Shown: piece by piece, positions 1 to 8,400 of the stretch
Numbering within the stretch: the stretch's first letter is position 1
Layout of the letters: the number at the start of each line of letters is the position of its first letter
Assembly (NCBI GenBank): GCA_035653295.1
Contig: DASRCB010000251.1
Span: 1 to 9,530, forward strand
Source: DASRCB01 sp035653295
Lineage (GTDB): Bacteria > Acidobacteriota > Terriglobia > Bryobacterales > Bryobacteraceae
DNA length: 9,530 nucleotides
Direction: 5' to 3'
Notes under the pieces: model-generated
Databases searched by the model: none
Seen by the model: only the letters and a program-made list of their open reading frames with translations
What the model was told of the DNA's origin: nothing
Made by a program: the position numbers and the translations under genes

Positions 1-88
1 AGACGTCTTCATGGGCCTCGCCGTGCGATTCGGTGGCAACGGCGAAGCGCTCGAAGAAGACGGCCTGCTCTCCGCAGTTCGGGCACAT
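1..88 (-). CDS. N-terminal fragment of a CxxC (zinc-ribbon-like) protein, runs off the left edge
   Basis: Only the first 29 codons are inside the window. The visible peptide begins Met-Cys-Pro-Asn-Cys-Gly-Glu, a CPxC knuckle typical of one half of a zinc ribbon. It then continues into an acidic, His-containing stretch (ESHGEAHEDV). The second cysteine pair, if there is one, lies outside the window, so zinc binding is inferred. The reading frame stays open upstream to a stop at 179-181. However, the in-frame ATG at 146-148 overlaps the -10 box of a near-consensus promoter (147-175) and so cannot be the start on that transcript. The ATG at 86-88 follows an AGGAAGG purine run about 13 nt upstream, a slightly long Shine-Dalgarno spacing. 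The function is not recognisable from this fragment. Confidence 0.5.
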   Translation of the reverse strand, partial: MCPNCGEQAVFFERFAVATESHGEAHEDV

Positions 89-146
89 GGTTAGTTCGTT
101 TCCTTCCTGTTGGCGGCCATCGCCAAGATTCGTCACTGTCAAACCC

Positions 147-175
147 ATTATCCATGACTGCACCGCTGTTGTCAA
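147..175 (-). promoter_or_regulatory. Sigma70-like promoter for the leftward CPNC gene
   Basis: On the minus strand the -35 box is TTGACA (175 down to 170, a perfect match) and the -10 box is GATAAT (152 down to 147, 5 of 6), separated by exactly 17 bp. Transcription would begin around 140, giving an untranslated leader of about 50 nt before the ATG at 88. Confidence 0.6.
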
Positions 176-198
176 GCATTACTGGGCATCATTACAAA
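169..198 (+). promoter_or_regulatory. Weak candidate promoter for the rightward basic repeat protein
   Basis: TTGTCA (169-174, 5 of 6 to the -35 consensus) is followed after 18 bp by TACAAA (193-198, 4 of 6 to the -10 consensus). The start codon at 224 lies about 25 bp beyond. The -35 box overlaps by five bases the perfect -35 box of the opposing promoter, so the two could exclude each other. The -10 match is poor, so this is tentative. Confidence 0.28.
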
Positions 199-223
199 AG
201 CGGTCTTGTTAAGATGAACCTCG

Positions 224-463
224 ATGGCGAGGCGCAAAAATCCCGCTGCAGTTGCATTGGGAAGGCTTGGTGGTCGTGTGGGTGGGAAAAAGCGCATGGA
301 CTCAATGACCGCCGAGGAGCGGACTGAGTTCGCGAGTAAAGGGGGTACAGTGGGCGGTCGCGCGCGCGCTCAGAAGCTCACACCGGCGCAGCGCAAGAAG
401 ATTGCCGCGAAAGCCGCCGCGGCCCGCTGGGCGAAGAAGAGATCCCCAGACGCCCGCGAGTAG
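224..463 (+). CDS. Small, highly basic repeat protein (79 aa), function unknown
   Basis: This is a cytoplasmic-type protein with no signal peptide or membrane segment. It has 22 Lys/Arg against 6 Asp/Glu. Most of it is a tandem repeat with a 24-residue period. Residues 11-34 and 35-58 align (LGGRVGG with KGGTVGG, and MTAEER with LTPAQR), and a third, truncated copy at 59-69 aligns its KAAAARW with them. The Gly-Gly turns alternate with short charged helices. This style recalls small bacterial proteins with KGG repeats or a terminal AxRWAK motif, many of them unannotated. Nucleic-acid binding or a stress role is possible from charge alone but unproven. The ATG at 224 has no clear Shine-Dalgarno. 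An ATG at 214 is out of frame and soon hits a stop. The gene is divergent from the CPNC gene and convergent with the rhamnosidase gene. The repeat structure makes a real gene likely. Confidence 0.65.
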   Translation: MARRKNPAAVALGRLGGRVGGKKRMDSMTAEERTEFASKGGTVGGRARAQKLTPAQRKKIAAKAAAARWAKKRSPDARE

Positions 464-522
464 AGAGCGTTTTGCTGCTGGCGCACCTGCGCGGAATCCG
501 TCGTTGCTGGTCTGTCCGTCCT

Positions 523-534
523 GTTCGGCCGAAC
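523..534. repeat. 12-bp perfect palindrome GTTCGGCCGAAC (copy 1)
   Basis: This is a perfect dyad. A copy with one base changed, GTTCAGCCGAAC, lies at 620-631, 97 bp further right. It could be a protein-binding site or a remnant of a dispersed palindromic element. Its role is unknown. Confidence 0.45.
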
Positions 535-585
535 GGCTGTCGAAGGGGCGCGGCGGGAGCTAGCGCGCTGGCCCCCGGGTTTCGC

Positions 586-635
586 GCAGGTTCAGGACAG
601 CCGGCCGCGTCTCAGTGGCGTTCAGCCGAACCTGC
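586..635. repeat. Inverted repeat GCAGGTTC / GAACCTGC
   Basis: The arms at 586-593 and 628-635 are perfect 8-bp complements with 34 nt between them. A hairpin here would lie about 30-80 nt after the rhamnosidase stop codon in the operon transcript. It could protect the 3' end or help termination, but the long loop and missing U-tract make it a poor intrinsic terminator. Confidence 0.25.
620..631. repeat. 12-bp near-palindrome GTTCAGCCGAAC (copy 2)
   Basis: It is identical to the perfect palindrome at 523-534 except for A in place of G at the fifth base. It lies 31 bp beyond the stop codon of the rhamnosidase gene on the minus strand and overlaps the right arm of the inverted repeat 586-635. 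Confidence 0.4.
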
Positions 636-662
636 CTTTATCTGATGCCTGATGCGGAATGT

Positions 663-3389
663 TCAACGTGCGATCAATGCGACCGAGCCCAGCAGGCCAG
701 AAGGTTCCGGTTTCGCGGGCATGTGCAGAGGCGTGAAGCGCATCCCGTACCGGCTCATCAGCAGGCGGTAATCGGGCTCCGCCTTTCCGGCCAGCGCGTT
801 GATGGCGAGGTTTCCAACCACGACCCTGAACGCGTTCGCGCCGGGTTGGAGGAACTCCGTCACGTTAACCTCATACGGCGGATGCCAAACATATCCGGCC
901 AAGCGTTCATTGACATACACGACCGCCGACTCGCGCACAGGACCGTCCAGGAGCGCTCGCATACCCTCTTCCTGTGGTCTGGCTTCGCGCACCGGCGTCC
1001 CCTCGCCAAGGTTCAAAAAGAACTTCAGCCCAGTTCGCAACTTCGCTGCAGGAACGTCGACCTGCTTCTCGTACACCGCCTGACCCGAGTAATACCGTGT
1101 GGGTGCGTCGTCGGTCCAGGAATGGAGCGCGGTGAAGTTCACCGTGCGGTTCAGCGCTGCGAAGGTTACGCGCCAGTCTGTCGAAAGGTCAACTGCTTCG
1201 GGAGCGCCTTCCTGCTCCGTGACCGAGGGACGACCTTCGGAAGCGGTCGTGAATACGACTACCGCCGATTCATACGGCGCGAGATGCATCGCAAGCGACG
1301 TTTGTTCCCGGCCTGTCTCACGCGCGGCGAGCGCCGAAATTTTCCCGGTGAACGGATCCCACCGCTCCGCTCGCTTTCCATGCACTCGGAATGCCGCCTG
1401 GACAAGTTCTGGCGCGTTCCCGGTGTTCGCAATGAAATAGATGTCCTCGCGGGCGGCTGCGCGATGGATGAACCCGATGTCGGGAGCGGCGTTTGTCAAC
1501 CGCACGTCAGGCGTCGTCAGCGCATTCAATTGAGGCCCAAGGTCGCCTTCCCGGTCAACGAAGTGCCCGTCGTGTCCGGCCGCGTGAAAAAGTGCGGTGG
1601 ACATCGCGGCGATAGCGCTGGCGTCACCGGCTTCCCTCATGCCGGGCGCAAGGGAAGGGGCGCGCCCAACCGCCATCAGGACGCCTCCCTTGTGCGCGAA
1701 ATCCGCCAGCGTTCGAAGGGATGCGAGCGGGATCCGCTCGATCGATGGGAGAACGATCGCGCGATACCGGGTCGCCGCGAGGGCGAGCGTGCGGTCATCC
1801 ACGAAATCGACGTTGTAACCGGCATCAAGGATGCGGGGAATCATGCGGCTGACGGGCATCGATTCCATCAGTGTGTTGACCGAGTCCTGCCCCGGCTTGA
1901 ACGCCGCCCAGGCGTCGTCGGTAGGCAGGTAAAGGCCCACGTCGTTGACCGGGTGGCCCTGACGGAGAAGAAAGCTGACCCGCTGAAGGTATTGCGTGAG
2001 GTCCGGCATGACTCCCCACCAGGGGTTGTGCGCGTTGAGAGCCGCGGCCGCATATAATGACCAGCCCGGCTCGCCCGCCGAGGGCGGCGAATACGGCCAG
2101 CCGTGCCCGACAAACTGATTCACACCCTGAAGGAATCCCCGGTCCGCCTCGGCTTTCGTATCGAGCGGCGTTGCCGAAAACGGCACGGTGTGCAGCCAGG
2201 TCCATGTTTCCGCCGAAATCACGTTCCTGCTGTAGAGGTGGCCGGCTGAGGAGGCCCAGCGCGCGACGCTGAACGAACGCCAATGAGGGGAGTCTTCGCC
2301 CTCGGGCAGATCGACCACCGCGTTGCTCGACAGGATCACGGGCGGCGCTCCATACGTCTGCGAGCGAAACCGGGTATGGTGCGCGGTAGCCCAGCGCTCG
2401 ACGGGAACGACGAAGTTCTCTTCCGCCAGTTCGCTCAGGGTGCGGGCCCAGTCGTGCCGTACGGCAGCGGTTCCCGGTGACGTTGACAAGAGGTCGGGAA
2501 GATGGGGAATCAGGTCGTAGCCTCGCCGGCGGCGGAACTCCTCGGGCAAACGCATTGTCCAGTCGGAGCCGTAGACCTCGAGGCTGTCGCTGAACACGGA
2601 CCATGGCGGGTTGGCGCCGAACGCGCTCAGCAGGCGATCGCCGACTGTTTCGAGGTGATGCTCAACGGCAGCGCGATCATAATGATCCAGCACGAAGCCC
2701 TCGGCTCCCAGGGCCGCGCGCTTCACCTGCTGGCCCGTGCGGCTGGAAATAAAGAACACCGCCAGATCGCCGGGTTCGGCGCCGTCGGGCTGGGGAATTC
2801 GCGGAGTATCGGGCCAGTCGATGCGCCGCGAACCGCCATCGCGATGCCGTACCAGAAACGCCGCGATGGGCGCTTCTCCGGTTGCTATGGAGGGCGTGAG
2901 CGCAAAGCGCGTGTCTGTGCTCAGGGGCACGCGGACAATGCGCAACTTTCCGGCGGCCTGCGCCACCGACGTGTTCGGGCCGCCAAAGGGCCAGCCGCTG
3001 CCGAGCGTGAGGTCCACGCGCACTCCCAGGCTGCGCGCGCGTTCTGAAACAAATCGCAGGCGATTCAGAAACTCGGCCGAAAGGTAGGGCAGGTTTTTGA
3101 TGTTTCGCTGAGGGTCATCGAGTGAGAGCGGGTACACGGGCTGAATTTCAAAGCCACCGATGCCGGCCTGCCGCATGCTTTCCATCTCCGATTCCAATTC
3201 GCGTTCGGTAACCGCGGGGCCGAACCACCACCAGCGCATCAGAATGCGGCAGTCGGCGGGAGGTTTTTCGAAGGAGCGACGAAGCGTGTCGTAATCAGAG
3301 GCGGCGCGCCGGGCAGGTTCGAACGCTGTCGCACACGCGCCAGCGGCAAGCAGCAGCGCCAGAGCAGTGTGCGGGTTAAGGCCGCGCAT
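663..3389 (-). CDS. Secreted GH106-type alpha-L-rhamnosidase (908 aa)
   Basis: Predicted to hydrolyse terminal alpha-L-rhamnosyl residues outside the cytoplasm. The N-terminus has a short hydrophobic signal segment (residues 7-18). It could be cut after Ala22 (ATA), or lipidated at Cys19, though the lipobox AGAC is poor. The catalytic region opens with RWWWFGP (52-58) and GGFEIQPVYP (78-87), typical of GH106-type TIM barrels. Candidate catalytic glutamates are E271 in DSLEVYG and E394 in SAETWTW. Known GH106 enzymes are inverting and use two glutamates, but I could not align them here. A C-terminal beta-sandwich (about 766-874) carries the GH2-like sugar-binding signature around VWHPPYEVNV and NLAINALAG. 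I chose the ATG at 3389 over an in-frame TTG at 3413 because AGGGGGAG sits 4 nt upstream. The gene overlaps the arabinofuranosidase stop by 14 bp and is last in the operon. Substrate is inferred from family only; other deoxy-sugar glycosides are possible. Confidence 0.85.
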   Translation of the reverse strand: MRGLNPHTALALLLAAGACATAFEPARRAASDYDTLRRSFEKPPADCRILMRWWWFGPAVTERELESEMESMRQAGIGGFEIQPVYPLSLDDPQRNIKNLPYLSAEFLNRLRFVSERARSLGVRVDLTLGSGWPFGGPNTSVAQAAGKLRIVRVPLSTDTRFALTPSIATGEAPIAAFLVRHRDGGSRRIDWPDTPRIPQPDGAEPGDLAVFFISSRTGQQVKRAALGAEGFVLDHYDRAAVEHHLETVGDRLLSAFGANPPWSVFSDSLEVYGSDWTMRLPEEFRRRRGYDLIPHLPDLLSTSPGTAAVRHDWARTLSELAEENFVVPVERWATAHHTRFRSQTYGAPPVILSSNAVVDLPEGEDSPHWRSFSVARWASSAGHLYSRNVISAETWTWLHTVPFSATPLDTKAEADRGFLQGVNQFVGHGWPYSPPSAGEPGWSLYAAAALNAHNPWWGVMPDLTQYLQRVSFLLRQGHPVNDVGLYLPTDDAWAAFKPGQDSVNTLMESMPVSRMIPRILDAGYNVDFVDDRTLALAATRYRAIVLPSIERIPLASLRTLADFAHKGGVLMAVGRAPSLAPGMREAGDASAIAAMSTALFHAAGHDGHFVDREGDLGPQLNALTTPDVRLTNAAPDIGFIHRAAAREDIYFIANTGNAPELVQAAFRVHGKRAERWDPFTGKISALAARETGREQTSLAMHLAPYESAVVVFTTASEGRPSVTEQEGAPEAVDLSTDWRVTFAALNRTVNFTALHSWTDDAPTRYYSGQAVYEKQVDVPAAKLRTGLKFFLNLGEGTPVREARPQEEGMRALLDGPVRESAVVYVNERLAGYVWHPPYEVNVTEFLQPGANAFRVVVGNLAINALAGKAEPDYRLLMSRYGMRFTPLHMPAKPEPSGLLGSVALIAR

Positions 3390-5484
3390 GCTGCTCCCCC
3401 TCGTGGGTTGCAAACCGGAGCACGGTTAACGAGACGGGCGGAAACACGTGTCTGAGCGTGGAGCCCTGAAGCATCTCCTCAGATTCCGCGGGCCGGACCG
3501 CGTTTGGATGTTCCGCGTCGTTACCGGCCAGCAGCGACGCGGCAGTGAGCGCAGCGACTCGCACGCGCGCGGGATGAAAGCCGCTAAGGGTAATCTCACC
3601 GGCCCGTGGTTGGTCGATATGGCGGTTCACAACAAAGAGCGATATCTCGCCAGTCCTGGAGTTCTTTGTTCCGAGGACATCGAGAAAAGGGACGTCCGCT
3701 ATTTCGGGTGCGAACACCTGGCCGCCGTGCACCTCATAGGTTTCGGTTACAGCCGTGGTGTCGAGCGCAACATCACCGGCATAGTGTGAATACAGATAGA
3801 GAACCCAGTATTGCGGCGTGACCCAGACGCGTCCACGATCTTTATGGATGCCGCCGAACTCCATCAGCCCGGTCATATTGGCCACGGGAATGAAGTCAGC
3901 ATGCCGGGCCAGCATATTGAACCAGCCGGCGGCGATCACCGCACCGCCCATGTTGTCATAATTCGGAAGCCCTGATCCCGCAGGCGAGCGGAACAACCAC
4001 TCGCTCCATGCCAGGCGCACGCGGCCGCGCGTATCTGGAAAGGAGTCAAACTGACGCCGGAATTCCTCGACGCGGCGGCCTACTCCGACGGGCAACGCGA
4101 GATCCGCGGCAATGACGCGGCTACGGTCCGCGGAGCGATCCTTCACTTCCTCGAGATCGGCGACAAGGTGTGTGGTCACGAAGCTCAACTGCCCGCCGTC
4201 CAACTTCAGCAGGTCGTGGTTCCATTCGCGGGGGCCGTTCAGTTCCGCGCCAGTGGCGAGAATCGGCGTATTCGGGCCAACGGCGGGCTCGATTGCTCGA
4301 AAGAAGGTGAGATACCGCGCTGCGTAGCCAGAAGGCGTGTACCATCCAAGCTGAGTGTCGTCGTACAACTCGTTGCCCATTTCCCAGGCGCCGATGGCCC
4401 ATGGCGCGGCGTGTCCGTTCGCGCCACGGCGCCGCCCCTGAGGGCTGTTCGGAGGGCCCTGGCAGTATTCCACCCAGTCGCGGGCTTCCTCCGGGCTGCC
4501 GCTGCCGAGGTTCAGACAGATCTGCGGCAGCGCGCCGATCCGCTCGCAGAAGTCCATGAACTCGTGCGTGCCAAATTCGTTGTATTCGGGTATGCCCCAG
4601 GCCTCGTTCATCCTTACCGGGCGTTTGTCCAAAGGACCGACACCGTCCTCCCAGTGATAGCCGCTGCTGAAGTTGCCGCCGTACCGCAACAACGGGGTGT
4701 TCAGTTCGGCGGCGAGGCGAACCACCTCCGGATCGAGCGTGTCAACTGCATCGGCGGGATAGAGGCGGATCTCGTCAAGCGAGATACGGCCCCCGTCATC
4801 CACGGCGACGGCGAAATCAACCGGGTCGAGAGGCGCCACCGCTCCGGCCGGCATTTCGAGGCGAAACGAACATTCGTGCCACTTGCCGTCGCCGGGCACA
4901 TCGAGCCGCGTGGAGGCGAGCACATCGTCAGGCTTGTCGCGGCGACGAAAGGCAGCAGTCAACCCGACCGCGCCCTCGGCAGCGAGGGCGAATAGCGAAC
5001 CTGTGTACTTCAACTGGCGCTCGGTGGGCAGGTATACGGTCTGCCGGATGCCAACTTCCCGTGATGGAAGGCCCATCACATAGAGGTACGACTCGGAGTT
5101 AACTGCGTGGCCGGATCGCGATTCGTAACGGCGGCCGGCATGGCGCAGAGGAAGCCATGGAAGGGGCAGGTTCAGCGATGTCGATTCGCGGAAGGCGGCG
5201 CCTGAAAACTGCCTGTCGACAACAGCGGGCCGCGCCGGGTAGTGCTCGAGGCTCGGGTTATCGAGAAGCTGAGCGGAGAGACCGCCGAAGATGGAGCGCC
5301 CAATGTGCTCGAGGAACGTGCCGTAGATGGTCCGTGGAATACGAAGAACCTGCGGACGATCGAGGTTGACGCGGATGCGGGAGACATCCGGCCCCGCGGC
5401 GCGAACCAGACCGATGATGAGCGACAGGGCGCCGGCCGCTCGAATCAGAGGGCCACGGCGACTTCCGTGGCCCGTGGCGAACAT
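3376..5484 (-). CDS. Secreted GH51-type alpha-L-arabinofuranosidase with inserted CBM-like domain (702 aa)
   Basis: Predicted to release terminal alpha-L-arabinofuranose from arabinan, arabinoxylan or arabinogalactan side chains. The signal peptide spans residues 1 to about 30. Its n-region holds SRRGPLI, faintly like a twin-arginine motif, followed by the hydrophobic AAGALSLIIGLV. The mature protein begins with the GH51 signature IYGTFLEHIGRSIFGG (53-68). Residues about 105-245 resemble the CBM4/9-like beta-sandwich inserted in larger GH51 enzymes (DGKWHECSF, SLDEIRLYP). The clan GH-A acid/base is E372 in WEMGNE, and the probable nucleophile is E495 in AWSEW. The C-terminal beta domain (about 590-693) ends in PVSLTVLRF, usual for GH51. 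The ATG shares its A with the receptor stop (TAATG), and AAGGTGA (5492-5498) lies 7 nt upstream, so translation is probably coupled. Many GH51 enzymes are cytoplasmic, so export is a useful detail. Exact substrate is not decidable. Confidence 0.9.
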   Translation of the reverse strand: MFATGHGSRRGPLIRAAGALSLIIGLVRAAGPDVSRIRVNLDRPQVLRIPRTIYGTFLEHIGRSIFGGLSAQLLDNPSLEHYPARPAVVDRQFSGAAFRESTSLNLPLPWLPLRHAGRRYESRSGHAVNSESYLYVMGLPSREVGIRQTVYLPTERQLKYTGSLFALAAEGAVGLTAAFRRRDKPDDVLASTRLDVPGDGKWHECSFRLEMPAGAVAPLDPVDFAVAVDDGGRISLDEIRLYPADAVDTLDPEVVRLAAELNTPLLRYGGNFSSGYHWEDGVGPLDKRPVRMNEAWGIPEYNEFGTHEFMDFCERIGALPQICLNLGSGSPEEARDWVEYCQGPPNSPQGRRRGANGHAAPWAIGAWEMGNELYDDTQLGWYTPSGYAARYLTFFRAIEPAVGPNTPILATGAELNGPREWNHDLLKLDGGQLSFVTTHLVADLEEVKDRSADRSRVIAADLALPVGVGRRVEEFRRQFDSFPDTRGRVRLAWSEWLFRSPAGSGLPNYDNMGGAVIAAGWFNMLARHADFIPVANMTGLMEFGGIHKDRGRVWVTPQYWVLYLYSHYAGDVALDTTAVTETYEVHGGQVFAPEIADVPFLDVLGTKNSRTGEISLFVVNRHIDQPRAGEITLSGFHPARVRVAALTAASLLAGNDAEHPNAVRPAESEEMLQGSTLRHVFPPVSLTVLRFATHEGEQHARP
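3394..3401 (-). promoter_or_regulatory. Ribosome binding site that decides the rhamnosidase start
   Basis: AGGGGGAG, 4 nt before the ATG at 3389. It lies inside the last codons of the arabinofuranosidase gene. It supports the ATG start and a 908-residue protein; the TTG eight codons upstream (3413) lies ahead of this site and would encode it. Confidence 0.7.
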
Positions 5485-8400
5485 TACCAGATCACCTTGA
5501 GAGCGAACTGCACCTGGCGATTGTCGATGGCCGTGTTGGTAATGGTTCCGAAACCGCCGAGCGGATTCGGCGCGCCCGCCACCGGATGGCCGGAAGCATC
5601 GAAAGTGGAGTATGCATCGAGATATGGCAGGGGCATGCCGAGCACGGGATGATTCAGGATATTAAACGCCTCGACGCGAAGCTGAACGCGCAGGTTCTCG
5701 GTTATGGTGAAGTTCTTGTTGGCGTTCGCGTCGAGCGAGAAGTAGGCGGGTCCGCGCAGGATATTCCGGCCCGCGTTGCCGAAGACCTCGCTGTTGGTGG
5801 GCAGGCGCAGCGCCGAGACGTTCCACCACTCGTAAATGCTGTGCGGACCGGAATTCGGATTGGCCGTGCCGGTGACGCTGCAGTTATCCTGCTCGAAATT
5901 GACATTGCTCACGGCAGCATCGTTCCCGACCAGGCAGGAGATGGGCAGCCCGGAGTGGATGATATTGATGCCACCGATCTGCCAGCCGCCGAGGGCCGCG
6001 TCGAGAGGACGCGACCAGTTCGTTCCGAAGCGGCGCGATTTCCCAAAGGGCAAATCGTAAAGCACGCTGTTTGCAAGGTTGTGAGTGATGCTGAAATCCG
6101 ATATGCCGTAATCGAGACGGCGGTCCCATAAATGCGGGGTGGCCGGGCTGTATCCGCCGGTTCGCGTTGCGGAGGCGACGTCCAGCCCTTTTGACCACGT
6201 GTATGAAGTGAGGAACGAGAATCCGCCGCTCCAGCGCTTCTCGATCTTCGCCTCCAGGGCGTTGTAGTTCGCGGAAACGTCATTCTGCTCGTGGCCGTAG
6301 AAAGAGGCCAGCGCGGGATATTGCCGCGGCAGGTACTGAACCGGCTGTGCGACTGAGTTTCCGTTGAACCGTGGAAGGGTTTGATTGATGTCCACGAGTT
6401 CGGGAAGGTGCGTGGACGCCGAACCGACGTAGCCGGTTTCGAGAACGAGATTTGTGGCGAGTTGCTGCTGAATCGTCAGGCTCCACTCCTGCACGCGCCC
6501 GTTTTTCTCATGCGGGTCCCAGCTTCCGCCGCTGGGCTGGATCAGTGTCCTCGTCTCGTTGGCGAACACCTGATCGACGATGGTGTAGTTGATGGAATTG
6601 CTCTCACGAAGAGAGCGGGGTGCGCTGCGGGCCATATCGAACCACGTATTGCCGATCTGCGGTGGATAGAAGATGCCTGCGCCCGCGCGGATCACTGTGT
6701 TTCCGTGCAGGGCCGCGGGGCTCCAGGAAATGCCCAGCCGCGGGCCGAAATTCGTGTAATCGGGGAAAACGAGGGAGCGTCCCAGCCGGTTATCGCGCAC
6801 GTACGGCAGATAGTAGGGCGAGCTCGGATTTTCGTCGAAGAACACCGGCGGGAATCCCTGGTACGGATCGCCGGTTCCTGGCCGGACCATGGTCACGGAT
6901 CCGTTAGGCCCGAAATCGAGGTTGAGGATGCCGTCCCGCGTGTCGTACCAGTAGGGCATGAAGTCGTAGCGCAGGCCGTAGCTGATGGTCAGCTGCGGGG
7001 TAACTTTAAACGTGTCCTGAACGTAATAAGCCTGGGTCCATCGGCGCAGGTAGACATTCGTGTTCCCCACGGCCACAGAGGAGTTATGACTGATGCCCAT
7101 CAGGAACGAGGCGACGCTCAGGCCGCCGTTGCCGGGTGAGGTGGAACCATCCGGATTTACAACCACGGGCCCCGTTGCCGATGCGAAAGTCTGGAAGTAG
7201 CCGCGCGGGACATTGTCGGCGAAGACGTTCAGTTGCTCGCGCCGCAGTTCCGCTCCCGCCTTGATCAGGTGGCGCCCGTGGGCCCAGGACCAGTCGTCTC
7301 CATACTGGAAGATGTTGTCCGCGTTTTTGAGCGGATTGCCGAACGCGTTCTGTCCCAGATTGATGTATCCATCGTCACTCTGAAATTGCGGCGTGCCGAA
7401 ATCCTGGGGAAGGTTCGAAGTGCCAGGAATGCCGATTTCGGCAGTCACATTGTGTTTGTAGGCCAGCTCGCCGATGCGCGAATCCACATAACGCAGCCAT
7501 GAGGCTCTGGCTTCGTTGGTCATCGTGGGGCTAATGGCCCACAGATAATGCAGGCTGGCCATACCGGTGCTGACCTGCTCCGTGGAGCCGGACCCGGGCA
7601 GCACACTCGGGCTCGTTGCCGCCTCAACACCCTTCGAATAGCGGCCCCAGAGATTCATTTTCGAGTTCAGAACGTAATCAAGCCGTCCGGCGCCCTGGTC
7701 GTAGTTCGTGGGAACCGACAGAACCCTCACGAGGTTGTCTTTCAGAGATGGATTCGTCGGCGAGGGAACATAGGGCGTTGCAAGGAACTTCGCGATTGCC
7801 GGATCGATGCACTGCGAGGGGATCACCGCTCCGGGGAATGCAACGTTGGTGGTCGGATTGGGGTTGAAACAGCCCGCCGGAAGGGAGTTCCCGGGAGCGA
7901 ACAGCTGCACCACGTTTCCGCTGGAGTCGAGCGCGGTCGTATGCGGCAGGTAAATGGGAACGCCGTAGGCCGAAAGATCGCCGGTGCGGGCCGAGGCGAT
8001 CGGAACGGACCCGGCGCTGGTGGCGTTTGTGCGGTCCCTCAGGCCGTCATAGCTGGCAAAGAAGAAGAACTTGTCCCGCAGAATTTTGGAGCCCGCAGTG
8101 GCGCCGAACTGGTTGCGCCGGAACGGCGGCTTCGGCGACCCGGGGCCGTTCAGGATGTCGTCAAAATAGTTCTTCGCGTCCAGCGCGGAGTTGCGCAGAA
8201 AATCGAACGCGCTCCCGTGGAAACTGTTGTTTCCGGTCCGGGTGGTGGCGTTGATCTGGTCCGCGCCGTGCCCGTACTGAGCGTCGTACGAGTTGGTCTG
8301 AACCTTGAATTCCTGAATCTCATCCACCGAAGGGACGACGGCGAAGGTGTTGAAGTTGGGCTCGGTATCGGTGTCCCCGTTCAGCAGGAAGCTGGTGTCC

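Larger units (their letters stand above)
464..662. other. Convergent intergenic region between the repeat protein and the rhamnosidase gene
   Basis: Both flanking genes end here, so transcription from both sides should stop in this interval. I see no canonical Rho-independent terminator, because no GC hairpin is followed by a T-run on either strand. It contains two near-identical palindromes and one 8-bp inverted repeat, listed separately. No RNA gene or short ORF is convincing. Confidence 0.5.

Noticed and set aside
586..635. Intrinsic terminator for the operon
   Set aside because: The 8-bp inverted repeat has a 34-nt loop and no U-tract on either strand, so it was kept only as an inverted repeat.
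615..2057. Long plus-strand open frame (480 codons) opposite the rhamnosidase gene
   Set aside because: It is antisense to a clear GH106-type protein, rich in Arg/Gly/Val with no recognisable domain. Long open antisense frames are expected in GC-rich coding DNA.
1825..2604. Minus-strand open frame (259 codons) out of frame within the rhamnosidase gene
   Set aside because: Arg/Pro-rich shifted-frame translation of the rhamnosidase; the true frame is continuous through the region, so there is no frameshift to explain.
6381..7139. Plus-strand open frame (252 codons) opposite the receptor barrel
   Set aside because: Same reasoning: low-complexity composition, no family resemblance, lies wholly inside a confident gene on the other strand.
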